DNA of 64,000 nucleotides. Source: Hemibagrus wyckioides. Its lineage: Eukaryota > Chordata > Actinopteri > Siluriformes > Bagridae. The translations under genes and the position numbers were made by a program. Below the pieces are notes generated by a model. The model was not told where the DNA came from. It was given only the letters and a program-made list of their open reading frames with translations, and did not search any database. The stretch is taken from assembly GCF_019097595.1 (NCBI RefSeq), contig NC_080720.1:14837352-14901351 (forward strand). Direction: 5' to 3'. Positions 24,201 through 34,246 of the stretch are shown here, piece by piece. Each line of letters opens with the position of its first letter. Within the stretch, counting starts at the first letter, position 1.

Positions 24201-26942
24201 TGGCATCGGTGAGATTCGATCGTGCGTTCCTCAGGCGATACAGCGACTGCGTATCTGTTGTACCACCCTGTGAGCCCAAGGCTTTTTCTCTTTATTGAAG
24301 CACGTGTTCAGGCGACACTCTGACGGATTTGATCCAACATGGATTATCAGGAACTACACATACTTGTGGAATACGTGTCGGCTCAAGTACACACTGTCAT
24401 TAACGCAGAGGGGGAAGTGACTGTTACGAAGGACCTATGCGATTCCTGTAAATATTTCTACGATTCTCCTTTTCACTTATGTAATTGCTGAAAATATAAA
24501 GAAACAAATTGCATGAAATTACATAAGAATGCAAAATAGAAGTATTTTCAGTAATGATCACCGACTCCACTGTTTATAAAACTGCTGTTTATCATCGTAT
24601 GTAATTATTCTGGAATGGTGTTGGCTTACTTACACAGAGAATATTGATCATTTGCTTAGTCCATAAGCATTCCTGAGGTGTTCGTGTATCCCAAAATAAT
24701 CAAATATTCTGTCTTATGAAAAGCTTTAAATGAGTAATAATGCTTATTAAATGGGCACCCACAAACTAGACATTACGTTCTATTAGAGAACAAGGGGTGT
24801 TGACAGCGCTGTTAAATATCTTGTGTTAAATGGATTAGCACATTTGCCCTTTCATTTTTTCTTCCCTGACAGAGTAAATGGCACATAATAGTTCCAGTTT
24901 CACTCCTCATATCTTTTTTTTTTTTAATTTTTTTTTTTAAATGTCTCAATTATCTCCCTGCGGATATTAATGCATTTCTGAGTATGTGATTCCTCTTTCC
25001 AGGGATACCCATATTTGCTTTCAGTTCATTTGAACCCTTGACATATAGAATATATTATTGTCCTATTTGTAGGTCAAAAGGCAGCAGTCAGTGTCATCAT
25101 TATGATGACTTATCAGTCGCTGTAATGATTGTTTCTGATGCCATGCTCAACACAGCCAGGGATGCATGTCCTGCAGCAGTGTTGATAGAAGTAAACCTGT
25201 GACGCAAGTTCCTCTTGCTGTGGGAATTATCGATCTGTTTGTCTGCATAATTGCTTTAGGGACTTTTCTACATAATTGATCAAAGATGTGAAGCCGAGAT
25301 GGATGGCGGCAGTTTTAGGCTGATGTGTAACCTTTGTGTGTGTTGTGTATATTTTAGAAATTGTTCTGTTACTCACACTTAAAAACTCTTGCATTGTTTT
25401 TATTAATTGCACATACACCAAGAGTAGGTAAACCTTACATAAGAGAAATAAATATGTTCCACATGTACATAGAATAGAGTCTGGGCTCTAATCATCTGTT
25501 ATTACCACACTGTTGTGCAGCAGTTTGTGAGGTGGTCTGGAAGCACCTCTTTTGGCCAAATCTGGTTTTCACAATAATACGCTTTAAGGGAAGAAATCTA
25601 TTTTACCAAATATCTATATCTAGATACATTTACAGCATTTTGTGGAGGCTCTTATTCAGAGCAGCTTGCATTTTATCTGATTTAAACCTCTGAACAGTTG
25701 AGGATTAAGGCCCTTGCTCAAGGACCCACAGTGGCAGTGCTGGAATTTGAACCTGTGACCTTGTGATCAGCAGTCTGAACAGGAGCCAGTTTAACACACA
25801 CACACACACGTAATACAGAGTATCTAAAGCTGTCTGTAAGCTTGCCAGCTAGGATTTACCTGTTTTAATGATATTGACACAAGATTAGTTAATTAAGTTT
25901 GTAATCTGATATTGGATATACATAACAAAATAAAAGTTTTAATTAAAAGAAATCTAGTCAACAGAACTGACCGAATTAATCAGTGATTATTTCCCCACAG
26001 ATCTTGTTCGTGGTGTGAGCTAGGTATTAGTTATTTGAAGAGCAAGATGAGGCTCGTGTTTAAATGACTGTGGTGAGACAGAGACTGATGTGGATGATGC
26101 TGAAAATCAAAGAAAGCTCATTTCTCATCGTTCTATCAGGGTGTCGTTTTTCCATGAGGGAATTTACATTTTTTTTTCTGTTTCATTTTGGTTAATTGGT
26201 GCAGAAGATAGAGATCTTTCACTTAAGAAAAGTTCTCAGATGTAACATAAGAAGATTTAAGATGGGTGTGATGGTAATGGGTTTTGGAAGGCCACCGCAC
26301 AGATAGTTGGGTCATCAGAATTTTCTTCAACACCCTGAGAAATGATGGATCATGAGTCCAAGTAAACAGTAAAATCTGGTATATACTTGTTTGCTCTGTC
26401 TACCTCAAGACATTGATTAGAGCTAGCATTACCATCACATTTGTGCCATATATGATCGTGTTGAGCCAAATCATAATGTGCAAGTCTTCTCTTTGTATAT
26501 ATGTAGTATTTATTAGTTGCCCCCCCCCCCATTTCTCACACACATTAGAAGCAGTCCTTCATTCTCAGCTTTAAGACGTCCATCATATCTCTGATTAAGC
26601 CTGTGTTCCAGTTGCATGTCTGAAGAAATTAAGGTCAAGTCCATTGGCATGGGAAAGTTCTTTTGTTCTTATCAATTTGGCATCATCCAACACCATTTCC
26701 GTTTGAGTTCTGTGAGATGCCTGGATGCTTAATTTGAGTTTTGGATCTGTGTAGTTTCGCTGCTGCACTATTTAGAAGTAGAATGGTTAAGCTAAGGTGA
26801 ATGAATAAAAAGCCTTTTGTGTGCCACACACTTGGCACCTTTCTTTTGAATATTTCTGGAACTGTTTTTTAAAAAACATTTCTTTTTTCCTTACAGAAAG
26901 CACAGAGCCAGAGAGAGTGCTACAGAAAAAAAGAAAATATGA
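8875..26942 (+). CDS. rad18: RAD18 E3 ubiquitin ligase, 3' part of gene (nine exons, 5' end outside window)
   Basis: RAD18 is a nuclear RING E3 that works with the E2 RAD6 to monoubiquitinate PCNA at stalled replication forks and so opens translesion synthesis. Nine exons with GT-AG borders join in phase into 367 codons plus TGA. Numbering from the first complete codon: residues 1-112 linker with a PIP-like motif (36-46); 113-145 UBZ4 finger with ligands C115, C118, H130, C134; 147-160 optional insert; 162-221 SAP domain; about 246-300 RAD6-binding region; 308-352 acidic, Ser-rich tail; 354-367 basic end. The N-terminal RING is missing because the first exon here starts inside a codon, so its exons lie before base 1. 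Human RAD18 is about 495 residues, so roughly 100 residues are outside. VKSE (65-68) and IKQE (292-295) fit the SUMO-site consensus. Identity rests on recognised homology in UBZ4, SAP and the RAD6-binding region; the gene model is mine. Confidence 0.95.
9213..11167 (+). other. rad18: rad18 intron
   Basis: Runs from donor gtgatg to acceptor gttacag. It contains an A-run (9453-9469) and T-rich tracts near 11050. No transposon ends or exons were recognised. Confidence 0.85.
11168..11267 (+). CDS. rad18: rad18 exon: UBZ4 zinc finger
   Basis: This 100-bp exon encodes a UBZ4-type ubiquitin-binding zinc finger. The core reads CPVCGVEVPQQHINKHLDTC, with ligands C115, C118, H130 and C134 in the C-x2-C ... 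H-x3-C pattern of the RAD18 family. UBZ4 binds ubiquitin and helps bring RAD18 to damaged chromatin. The exon enters in phase 1 after acceptor gttacag and leaves in phase 2 at donor gtttgt. It is the single most diagnostic exon in the window. Confidence 0.96.
11729..11773 (+). CDS. rad18: candidate in-frame cassette exon of rad18 between UBZ4 and SAP
   Basis: A 45-bp segment sits between a good acceptor (a pyrimidine tract ending ccccttag) and a strong donor (gtgagt). Its phase is symmetrical (2 in, 2 out), so including or skipping it keeps the frame. It would add SDQLGLSSSAFVES, a Ser-rich stretch. Human RAD18 as I know it goes directly from the UBZ4 exon into the SAP exon, and the skipped version of this gene (SLRSSQKRR) aligns better with that. 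I therefore read it as an alternative or lineage-specific exon. A chance match of splice sites cannot be excluded. Confidence 0.55.
11814..11990. mobile_element. palindromic MITE-like repeat in rad18 intron
   Basis: Two imperfect inverted arms: GGCCCAGTGTGGGT ... CCAAGCAG on the left and CTGCTTGATTAGAATGCAAA ... CCCACACCGGCCC on the right, flanked by CAGGGTTCTCCAGTC and AGATTGGACTGCCC. The layout matches short palindromic non-autonomous DNA elements common in fish, often assigned to the hAT group. The superfamily is a guess because clear target duplications were not identified. Confidence 0.6.
12265..12282. repeat. 18-bp perfect palindrome of T and A runs
   Basis: GC, seven T, seven A, GC. 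Simple sequence in a rad18 intron. Confidence 0.85.
13054..13235 (+). CDS. rad18: rad18 exon: SAP domain
   Basis: This 182-bp exon encodes 60 whole residues. They include a SAP-type helix-extended loop-helix: LVYTLLTMVELKRRLKECHL, then STQGSRDQLIRRHQEFVHIY. SAP domains bind DNA; in RAD18 this one supports single-stranded and forked DNA binding. The conserved pattern of a hydrophobic helix, a Gly turn (STQGSRDQL) and the RRHQEFVH helix matches RAD18 closely. Acceptor is ttttcag, donor is gtacgt, leaving phase 1. Confidence 0.95.
13290..13839. mobile_element. 550-bp non-autonomous pogo/Tigger-like MITE
   Basis: Both ends carry a terminal inverted repeat beginning CAGTGGAACCTT. The 24-bp ends match with one difference (A versus G at position 13), and TA lies directly outside each end (13288-13289, 13840-13841). 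A TA target duplication and a CAGT start are typical of the pogo/Tigger branch of Tc1/mariner. Small frames inside on both strands show no transposase motif, so it is non-autonomous. It sits in a rad18 intron 54 bp after the SAP exon. Confidence 0.85.
13842..15189 (+). other. rad18: rest of rad18 intron after the MITE
   Basis: T-rich runs (about 14205-14223), a TTTG microrepeat near 14962-14980, and otherwise plain intron sequence. Confidence 0.8.
15190..15260 (+). CDS. rad18: rad18 exon: helical linker after SAP
   Basis: A 71-bp exon encodes KDIAREVENNEKMRNLLENK plus SKP, a charged helix that follows the SAP domain in RAD18 proteins (compare the EIVREIEN element of mammals). The acceptor is ctgacag and the donor gtatgt, leaving in phase 0. 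A very short 114-bp intron separates it from the next exon, unusual in a gene whose other introns run from 0.46 to over 5 kb. Confidence 0.92.
15375..15435 (+). CDS. rad18: rad18 exon: start of RAD6-binding region
   Basis: A 61-bp exon encodes AILITKNHTADEIEQLHSNY and the first base of an Arg codon. It corresponds to the start of the RAD6-binding helix of RAD18 (the family pattern is a T-K-x-x-T-x-x-E-I-x-x-x-H-S-x-Y stretch). This helix binds the E2 RAD6 away from its active site and restricts it to monoubiquitination. Acceptor is ctttgtag, donor is gtaagt. Confidence 0.93.
15436..20282 (+). other. rad18: rad18 intron, 5' part
   Basis: Begins at donor gtaagt. It holds a C-run next to a CA repeat (15473-15490), a GT repeat (about 17411-17438), and no recognised exon. 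Several small frames are not similar to anything I know. Confidence 0.8.
20283..20660 (-). mobile_element. 3' end of a non-LTR retrotransposon (LINE), with ORF2 C-terminus
   Basis: On the minus strand a frame ends with SRLFSVLAPWRWNELPLDVR followed by TAESLADFKRRMKTYLF. This is the conserved C-terminal tail of fish LINE ORF2 proteins (pattern F-S-V-x-A-P-x-x-W-N-x-L-P-x-x-x-R, then F-K-x-x-x-K-x-x-L-F). Downstream on that strand comes a 3' UTR ending CGCTCTGGATAAGGGTGTCT and GCCAAATGCC, the tail shared by many fish LINEs and SINEs. The element is strongly 5'-truncated, as usual for LINEs, and lies in the rad18 intron in the opposite orientation. Confidence 0.8.
21044..21166 (+). CDS. rad18: rad18 exon: rest of RAD6-binding region
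   Basis: A 123-bp exon encodes KQHSGEFSRLIAQVRGRLEN then a basic-to-acidic run ending VEESCCS. The first half continues the RAD6-binding helix. The basic stretch SRRAKIKQEEEK contains IKQE, which fits the SUMO-site consensus. It follows a 5.6-kb intron, acceptor ctttctcag, donor gtaagg, phase 1 on both sides. Confidence 0.93.
21629..21767 (+). CDS. rad18: rad18 exon: acidic Ser-rich C-terminal region
   Basis: A 139-bp exon encodes 45 whole residues rich in Asp, Glu, Ser and Thr. This corresponds in position to the acidic Ser-rich C-terminal part of mammalian RAD18, which binds DNA polymerase eta and is a phosphorylation target, but the sequence itself is poorly conserved. The segment SDEETTVIEL combines an acidic patch with a hydrophobic VIEL core, as in SUMO-interacting motifs. 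Acceptor is gtctttcag, donor is gtaaat, leaving in phase 2. Confidence 0.9.
21768..25624 (+). other. rad18: rad18 last intron, 5' part
   Basis: Contains a 14-bp-arm hairpin (22650-22683), T-runs near 23850 and 24910, and no exon in the phase needed to extend rad18. Confidence 0.75.
22650..22683. repeat. hairpin with 14-bp perfect arms
   Basis: TGTGCTTTAAGCCA and its exact reverse complement flank a 6-base loop. Possibly the core of a decayed MITE. Confidence 0.85.
25625..25795 (-). mobile_element. tRNA-derived SINE (5'-truncated), antisense in rad18 intron
   Basis: On the minus strand the order is a B-box-like AGGTTCAAATTCCAGC, then a GCCACTGTGGGTCCTTGAGC core, then a tail GCTGCTCTGAATAAGAGCCT ending AAATGCTGTAAATGT. 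This is the layout of an abundant fish SINE whose tail resembles the LINE end at 20283. The A-box part is missing or decayed. Confidence 0.75.
25796..26896 (+). other. rad18: rad18 last intron, 3' part
   Basis: A CA repeat (25797-25809), a C-run (26521-26530), no exon other than the terminal one. It ends in the acceptor ttttccttacag. Confidence 0.75.
26897..26942 (+). CDS. rad18: rad18 terminal coding exon and stop
   Basis: After acceptor ttttccttacag the required phase gives R-KHRARESATEKKKI and TGA at 26940-26942. The basic end with an RARESA core resembles the Arg/Lys-rich tail of mammalian RAD18 (pattern R-x-R-A-A-E-S-A followed by basic residues). Phase, splice site and similarity all agree, which favours this exon over the alternatives at 36755 and 46774. 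The preceding intron is 5.1 kb. Confidence 0.8.
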
Positions 26943-27165
26943 TCTCTTCATCTCAGTGCACATCTGAAGCATTTTTGACAGGGCTGTGGATGAATTGAAG
27001 ACATGCTGTATGTCACCAGAAGTGCAATATGTGGAGGAAAGTCATGGGAGATCTGTGCTTTCCTAGACTGTTGCTTGGAGCCTGAGGCAGGAGATTACGT
27101 TGTATTTTAGTCAGTAACAATCGAATGAAAAGATTGTTTACAGTAGAGTGTGTTCCAGTTTCCCC

Positions 27166-27181
27166 CCTCTCTCTCTCTCTT

Positions 27182-27222
<41 letters not shown>

Positions 27223-27270
27223 GTCTCTCTCTCCCCCCCATCCATCCATCCATCCTTCCATCCATCCATG
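27166..27270. repeat. CT and CATC microsatellites
   Basis: An imperfect CT tract (27166-27239) followed by CATC/CTTC units. Reading frames here translate to Arg-Glu or Ser-Leu runs and are artefacts. Confidence 0.95.
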
Positions 27271-28353
27271 TTCACACTATACATATATCTATACACACAT
27301 GCACTTTGTGTAGTCATAGCTTATAGTTGTTGCCCAATCCCACCATAAGCATTTTCTATACACATGAGCTTACTGATGCCTAAGCATTCTTTTAATAATA
27401 TCTTTCTATACAATGGTGTTTTTAATACATGGTATTTTTTTTATTTTTTATTTATTTTTTTTTAGTATTTTTGTATTTTAATTGTTAATGCTCTGTTGTT
27501 TGAAATCTTTATCAGGCATATCCACACATTCATAAGGCATAGCTTGATTCTGGATTTAACATTTTCCTGCTCTGCATTTTATTCCCTAATGTTGCATTAG
27601 TCACCTATCCACCTTTCCATCAGAGCATCACTGGCATCTCAAATGCCACATCCTTCATTTTGTTACATCAGTGGCTCCTACAGCATCTAATTAGTTACTT
27701 TAGTCATATTAAATTGCAAACCAAGTGAGGGTATTTAATGCTGTGTGTTTTTGGTCTAATTTCATTTAAATGATTTACATTGTATGATCTGTTTATGACC
27801 ACAAAACAGGCTTTGGAGGCACATAAGCATGAAGTTTATCTATTTATCTGTACCGTGCACTTAATCACACTTGTTAGCCAGTGAAAATAATCAGTTTGGA
27901 TTTAAGCAGGATTATGCTGTCGGATTTGTCCAATTACAGTAACTGCTGAAAAGTATTCTTCTTTTCTAGAGCCAAGTCAACTTTTTTATGCTTAATCATA
28001 CTGTTTTTCCACTGATGCAGGATGCTGAGCTGGAACACTTTAAATACAGTGTTTATACTAGTTTAAGTTGTAGGACATAAGTCATACATATTTGCTTGGG
28101 TTATGCTGCTTAATATTTCTCCATCTATTTGTTGTAGTGGCAGGGTACTTATCAGTGCAAATATTGATTAAGCATATGTGTAGAACCTATGGTTCAATTT
28201 TTTTGTGTCAAAAGATTATCACTGTTTGCACAGCCACTGTAAATTAATTTGTAATAAGCATGAGGTCTAGTTAATCTTTCATTTTTTATGCTTTCTATCA
28301 ATTGAGGACTGTCAGGTTTTATGTGTTTGTTTCAGATGTTCAGTTGAAGCAGC

Positions 28354-28359
28354 AATAAA
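28354..28359 (+). promoter_or_regulatory. candidate polyadenylation signal AATAAA for rad18
   Basis: This is the first AATAAA that I find downstream of the TGA at 26940. It is followed by a TG-containing stretch (gatgactgtgcactgctgtaa split over the next 30 bases) that could act as the downstream element. An ATTAAA near 27708 is an alternative. Confidence 0.35.
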
Positions 28360-30269
28360 AGTAATATTAGATGACTGTGCACTGCTGTAATATATTATTA
28401 ATTGCCTTAAATTCAAAAGTGACTATATCACAATGATAATTTTAATGACATTTCTATGAAGATGCATGAGTCTGATTTTTATTGGTTAGCTTTTTTAGGA
28501 AGCATTGGTTGTTTAAATATCTGCTGTTTCTTTCTGCCCTTGTTCAGTATTCCCAAGAAATCTCAGAACTGTAACAGAAGACATTGTGGAGTCTGTTTAA
28601 CTGGATTGGTCTTCGAGAAGAGTACCATCACTTTATCTGAAATCCTAATAGGACACTACTGTCACTTTCCATCCATTGCACCTAAACACAAGTCTTCCCT
28701 GTCAGGGTCTGGCCTAGATTTAACTGAGTGACTCCCGATAAGTCTTGTACCTGCATATCCTGAGTTCTTCTAACTGTCACCTTTTTTCTGAGGCCAGCCC
28801 ATAAGTTACTGCCAGGCTGCTCCCTGATGTGATGCACATCCTTTTAGCATGGATGGGGATTGAGCCTCCATTCTTTGTAGCTGAGTTTTTTGGTGTTTAT
28901 GTGGTGCTTCGTCTTTCTCCATCAGTCTTCTGTTAGGTGTCTCTCTGTCACAGCACCGGCTAGAAACTACGGTTCTATGAGGTGCTGTGTTCTAGCAACA
29001 TATGGCAATTTTTTGTAAGTCTTTAGCCACTCCTGTGCCTTTTGGATAAATAATTGATCTGTGTTTGTGCAAAGTTCCTGGGAAGCTACAAGTTGCAAGT
29101 TTGAACTTTTAGTCCCTTCATGGCTCTAATTTAAAGTTCTTGCAAGGAGATTGGAATTGGAAGGGAGAAGGGACACATTGCAGTCCCTTCTGTCTGCTCC
29201 AATAATTTGGACATTTTTAATTTAAACATCTTGGAATAAATGTAGATTTGCTGACAACTCATCCTGCTGTGAGATGATCTAGTATAGTGTCATTGTTGCT
29301 CTGCTGAACAATCCGTAATTGAAAAAGCCACATTGACGTAATCCCCAACAATTAATTGGATATGCTGCTTCTTATAGAAACATGGCAAACTGGTGATGAC
29401 TATTTATACCTGCACCTGCTCAAAGCTTCATCTGATATCTAGGTGGAGCTCCTGCTGTTGTCAGTCACCGTCATCTAAACACTATGATCCCACAATTACA
29501 TGTACATTTTTTAAATATATAGTATTTAAGAGCATGAAGCTAACCCCCTGATTGTGATCTTAATCTGTTTTCACTTAACCCACAAACCGACTTGCCTTTG
29601 TCTCTGTTTTTTCCTCTGCTCTGATTGTAGTAATGTTTTCATTTTAATTGTGAACTTTAATTTTTCTACTCGGTCATGATCACATACTTAATCTGATCAC
29701 TTCCTCTGCTCTAAGCAGTGTCACTATTTATGCGTCTCCACTGTAACTCTAACAGCCGCACATCTGGACCTAGTTTACTTCTGCATTAAGGGCCTTGTAA
29801 TCGGAAAAAAACACCAAAAAAAACAGCCTTGATAGGCATACTATAACCAATTCTGAGCACATCACTCTCAATAATAATAATCCATAATTAACAATGCTGT
29901 AATCCCTTATCATAAGTAAATTGATATGCCCTCTTGCCTCTACCACATCAGACTCTACTGAGTTATGAGAATCCCATTTCTTTCACTTTCTAAGAGTTTA
30001 AAAGATTTTCCTATCAACCTATCTGACCTCTCAGATAGGTTGATCTCTCCCGATTCTCTGCTCACATCTCCATCATTCAGCACGAATTTAATTAAGAAAT
30101 CCAGCTCAACATAATAGAAGCTTTTTTTCCTGAAATGATTTGTAAAATTTCCTGCAGATAACACAAGTCAATCAGGATTTTATTTAACTTTATTTTAAGC
30201 TTTCACAGCACCAATAAGCAGATTTGTTGCAGGACCTGCCATACCAATTGAAAAACAACAATGATTATT
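28360..30269. other. intergenic sequence, nothing recognised
   Basis: No exon set, RNA gene or transposon end could be supported. Weak small frames at 28456-28731 (+) and 29955-30164 (-) have no recognisable domain. Confidence 0.55.
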
Positions 30270-31137
30270 TACATTCACTGTGCACTGAGTACTCATTCAT
30301 GCAATTATCTAATCAGCTAATCGGGTGGCTGCAGTGCATAAAGTCATGCAGATACAGGTAATAAAGCCAGCAGCTTCTGGTAATGTTAACATCAACCATC
30401 AGAATGAGTGGGAAAGATGAGATCTCAGTGGTTGCTGGTGCCAGATAGGCAGGATTGAGTATTTCTATAGCAGCTGATGATCTGAGAATTTCATACACAA
30501 CAGTCTCTAGAGTTGAATGGTGCTGTAAAGAAGAAACATCCAGTGAGGGGCTGTTCTGTGGATGGAAATGCCTTATTGATGAGAGACCATCAAAGAATAG
30601 TTTGTGCTCCTAGAAATGGCTACAGTAACTCAAATAAGACAAATGTGGGCTCAGGCTCACCAAAGCTGAGGCACGTAAATATCATGGACCCAACCTGGCT
30701 TGTGTCAGCAGTCCTGGCTGATGGAGGTGGTCTAATGCTGTGGGAAATGTTTTCTTTGCATTTTGGGACTGTTAATACCAACGCTTGAATGCCACATCCT
30801 GTTTGAATATTGTTGCTGTCTATGTGCAGCCGTTCATGACCACACTTTACCATCTTCTAATGTTTACTTCCAGCAATTATAATGCACATTGTCACAAAGG
30901 TCATTTCAAATTGGTTTTATGAACATGACAATGGTCTTCCCAGTTCCCAGATCTGAATCCAGTAGAGAACACCTTTGGGATGTAGTAGAATCGGCAATTA
31001 AGCATGAAAGTGTAAAAAACTGCAGGAATCAGGCGATGCCTTCAGCACATCTTGTGGAATTCATGCCATGTAGAATTGAGGTCAAAGGGAGACGCTACCC
31101 AGTATAGTGCTCCTAATAAACTGTTCTGTGAGTGTAT
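30270..31137 (+). mobile_element. decayed Tc1-like transposon (family 1), transposase pseudogene
   Basis: The left side has CATTCATGCAATTATCTAAT and the AGATACAGGT block. The right end has CTCCTAATAAACTGTTC, typical of this fish Tc1-like group. Broken pieces of a DDE transposase are readable on the + strand: PTWLVSAVLADGGGLMLWEM around 30690-30750, PRSESSREHLWDVVESAI around 30945-31000 (the family motif is PDLNPIEHLWDVVE), and FMPCRIEVKG near the end. Frameshifts and internal deletions leave about 870 bp instead of roughly 1.3 kb. It cannot encode an active enzyme. Confidence 0.85.
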
Positions 31138-31179
31138 GTTGTACAAAATATTTCTTATTGGCACAATATGAAGACCATA

Positions 31180-32140
31180 GAAGGCTTTAATCCCTGACAA
31201 TGCCTCTGTTCCTCTGCTCTGTTTTAAAAATGCTTGTCTAATGTCACTTAATGCATCACTTACCACAGGCTCTGTATCATTACATCTGAACACGGCTGCA
31301 GTCACTCCAATTTGTAAGAAATCTGATTTAGATCCTTCTGATCTAAATAACTGTCGGCTAATCTCGAACCCACCTGTTGTTGCTAAACTGTTGGAAAGAG
31401 TGCAATGCCTCCCAAGTGCAGGCAACAAATAATCTTTTTGAACACTTCTAATCTGGTTTCCATCCCCTCCTCGGCACTGAGACTGATCTGAGGGTCACTA
31501 ACTCATTCCTTCTTGCATCTGATGCTCAGGCTTTACTTCTCTTTGATGTCAGCTCTAGATTTGATCATTTCCCCTTAGCGCATGCTATTACTGGCACCAC
31601 ATCACTAGTTTATGTCCCACCTTGGGAAGTGGTAGCTCAATGCTTAAGATGTTGGACTACTGACCCTTGAGCAAGACCATTATTTCTCAGCTGCTCAGTT
31701 GAATAAATGATAAGTGATAAGATGATATAAATGTAAATGATATGAATATAAATGATAAATGTAAGTCACTCTGGAAAAGGTCATCTGCCAAAATATTGTA
31801 AATGTACAAATGTACCTTACAGACAGACCTTATTTGACAGCAAATCCCCATCTGTTCAGGTCATTCAGGTCACTGGGGATGTTTTCTCCCTGTGGAAGTC
31901 TTCATACCGTTCCTTGGTTACATAATTTATCATCATTATGTTGACGATTTTTGGATCTACTTCAGTTCTAACTCTCTCTTACCGCCTTTAACCTCAGTAT
32001 TGAGATCTAGATGAGTTCCTTACACTCAATCTTGACAAAGCAGAAGTTTTTTCAATCACAGATATAATTAATCTGTCTGGTTAGTGCCCATTCTGACCTT
32101 TGCATTGACATTAATAGAGTCCAGTTTAAACCCACTCTTG
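31180..32140 (+). pseudogene. decayed LINE reverse transcriptase fragment, interrupted by a SINE
   Basis: The + strand reads ITSEHGCSHSNL-like pieces in shifting frames. The clearest is AAVTPICKKSDLDPSDLNNC followed by RLISNPPVVAKLLERV (31289-31400), matching the LINE RT motif TPxxKKxxLDPxDLxNYRPISNLPxxxKxLE. Further on come LSASDAQALLLFDVSSRFDH-like residues near 31510-31570, then a catalytic box HYVDDFWIY (about 31935-31962) and FLTLNLDKAEV (about 32013-32046). The order fits an L2/CR1/Rex1-type RT. Stops and frameshifts make it a pseudogene. A SINE copy lies inside it at 31625-31812. Confidence 0.75.
31625..31812 (+). mobile_element. tRNA-derived SINE nested in the LINE fragment
   Basis: The head reads GTGGTAGCTCAATGCTTAAG then ATGTTGGACTACTGAC, a tRNA-like A-box region. 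The B box is lost in an internal deletion. The core CCCTTGAGCAAGACC leads to the tail GTCACTCTGGAAAAGGTCAT with CTGCCAAAATATTGTAAATG. The RT frame resumes after it. Confidence 0.75.
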
Positions 32141-34246
32141 ATATTTTTAGGTCACTTCCACTGGGTGATGAAGGTATTTATTATTTATTTATTTATGTCC
32201 ATCCATCCATCCATCCATCTGTTCGCACAATGGCTCCAGATTGATTTACTGAATATTATTGGATTTATATGGACTTATTCTTTTACCCAGCAGATGAACA
32301 GTTTAGACTTTGTAATTTATCTCAACAGGGTCAAGGTCACTGCAAGGTCAAAAAGACCTGAACAGTCATATCTCATGACTAATATAGTAACACTTCAGTG
32401 CATGCAAGTTTTCCTTTCTTAAATGGTCCAAACTGAACAGCGCCCCAACCCTGAGAATGCAGAAGTGTCTCTTAACTCCTTAAGATGTTGCTACTTCCAG
32501 TGGAACTTCAGTTTCTGGCCTTTGCTGAATTAAAAGTAAAATCTTCAGCTCCTCATGCATAATTCCGTTCGCTGTTTAAACCTTTGACTTCTGAATAATG
32601 AAACTTTTGTACATTATTTTTATTGTGCTTTGATTTTAGAACAGAACTTTTAAGTAATTAGCATAGTTACACATGAGAAAACCAGTGCGGCTTCATTAAC
32701 ATTAGGGATGGTAGAACGTGATGAGCAAGACATGTGCTTGCTGCAGAGCGAGTAGCCTTATGAAAGCATCTTACAAACCCTATGTAGTGAGTATACATAC
32801 AGTATTTAGTGAATGGAAAGGCATTTGGGATCGGTTTAACTGTGAATTACAAGATGGTGGAAGTTTATCTGGATCCTCATTTCGCTAAAATACGTATGCA
32901 GTAAGCCATAAGAGGCGTGTATATGATGGAAAGCGGCATGACAAAAGCCCATAGGCGTTCCATGGAGAGAACAAAGTCTTAAAGGTGATGATTTTATTGT
33001 TAAAACTGGATAAATAATACAGAATTTAATTATTGTATTGTATTGCAGCAACAGGAATGCAGATTTTGTGACTTTGAACACAGCACAGCTAATCAGATTT
33101 TATTACCAAAACTGTATATTCTAAACATAGAATCTAGCTAAAATGTAAAATTATGGTACAAGCAGGTTTAAAGCTCTTGGATATGTGAGCGTACAGTTTG
33201 TTACTGTTTAGTTAACTTTGTTTGATAGAAAATCTTACCAGATAATATTCTTGCTAGGTATGCCAGAAAAATTCTTTAAAAAAAGATGATGATTTTTGTT
33301 GATTCCTTAGACGGGTGCCAGTAAAAATCTCTTTGTAGGAAAGTAGAAAACAGCAGCGTTTGGCATAATTTGCTGCATTGTAATAGTTTTAAACCACTCT
33401 TTGTTGCTTACATGAGTAAAGTACAACAGTTTTAGTTGGTGGAGGAAACTTTTTTTCATTTTTCTTTTATCAGTACACACACACACACAAATTCACATGG
33501 GTAAGACCTGCTCAATTTGATGGTAGGTTCTTCACTCTGTCTATCTAAAATGAGCAAGTAATTGCAGGACTAAATTGCTTAGAGCTGTGTGATCTTTGTG
33601 CTGAAACTAGATGGGTATTGCATAATGAATGATGTCCTGATTTGAGCTGACCCTGCAGTCTTGGACCCCTAGACCTGCCCCAGACCTGCTTCAGTTCTTC
33701 CTCTCAGATCAGTAAACGTTGCTGCTTATCAAACAGACAGATGATGCAAAGGCATTCATGAGCAAATTCATTTCCCTGGGATCGGTTCTTGGGTTTCTCC
33801 TTCATGTGTTGCCCTTTGGTCATGTAATTTGCTGTCAGTTTTCATTGTTATTCTGGTGACAACTTAAACATGACAAGATTGCAGCGTTCAGGTCATGACA
33901 TCTATGTGTACATTTGATTACATTTTCCAAAAGTTTTGTTTTTCTGCAAGTTTCAATCAGTTTAATTTTAGTCCAAATTTCTTTTGATAATTCTCCATGC
34001 TTGTGTTATGCTCCTTTTTAAAAGTATTAACATGGATCTAATGCGAGTTGTGAAATGTTTTCTGGGAACATGGGTGTGTATGAAACTGCTGGAAGTAAAT
34101 TGATCACAGATGTAGTCCGTCACTGATTTATCTGATCTGATACAGCAGCTTCAGTTCATCACTATGAACAGGTGAGGCAGCCATGACGAGGTGTGTGCAC
34201 GTGTTTTAAATGATATGTATGTAATAATATAATAATATAATCATTT
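32141..34246. other. intergenic sequence
   Basis: A short CATC repeat (32199-32220), a CA repeat (33477-33489) and AAT repeats near 34223. No gene or RNA recognised. Confidence 0.55.

Larger units (their letters stand above)
26943..28359 (+). other. rad18: probable rad18 3' UTR and downstream flank
   Basis: The region after the stop has no credible coding frame. It includes a CT-rich microsatellite and CATC repeats (27166-27270) and T-rich runs near 27430. The first canonical AATAAA after the stop is at 28354-28359, which would give a 3' UTR of about 1.4 kb. Extent is inferred. Confidence 0.4.

Noticed and set aside
27013..27348. Frames with Arg-Glu and Ser-Leu runs
   Set aside because: Translation of the CT/GA microsatellite.
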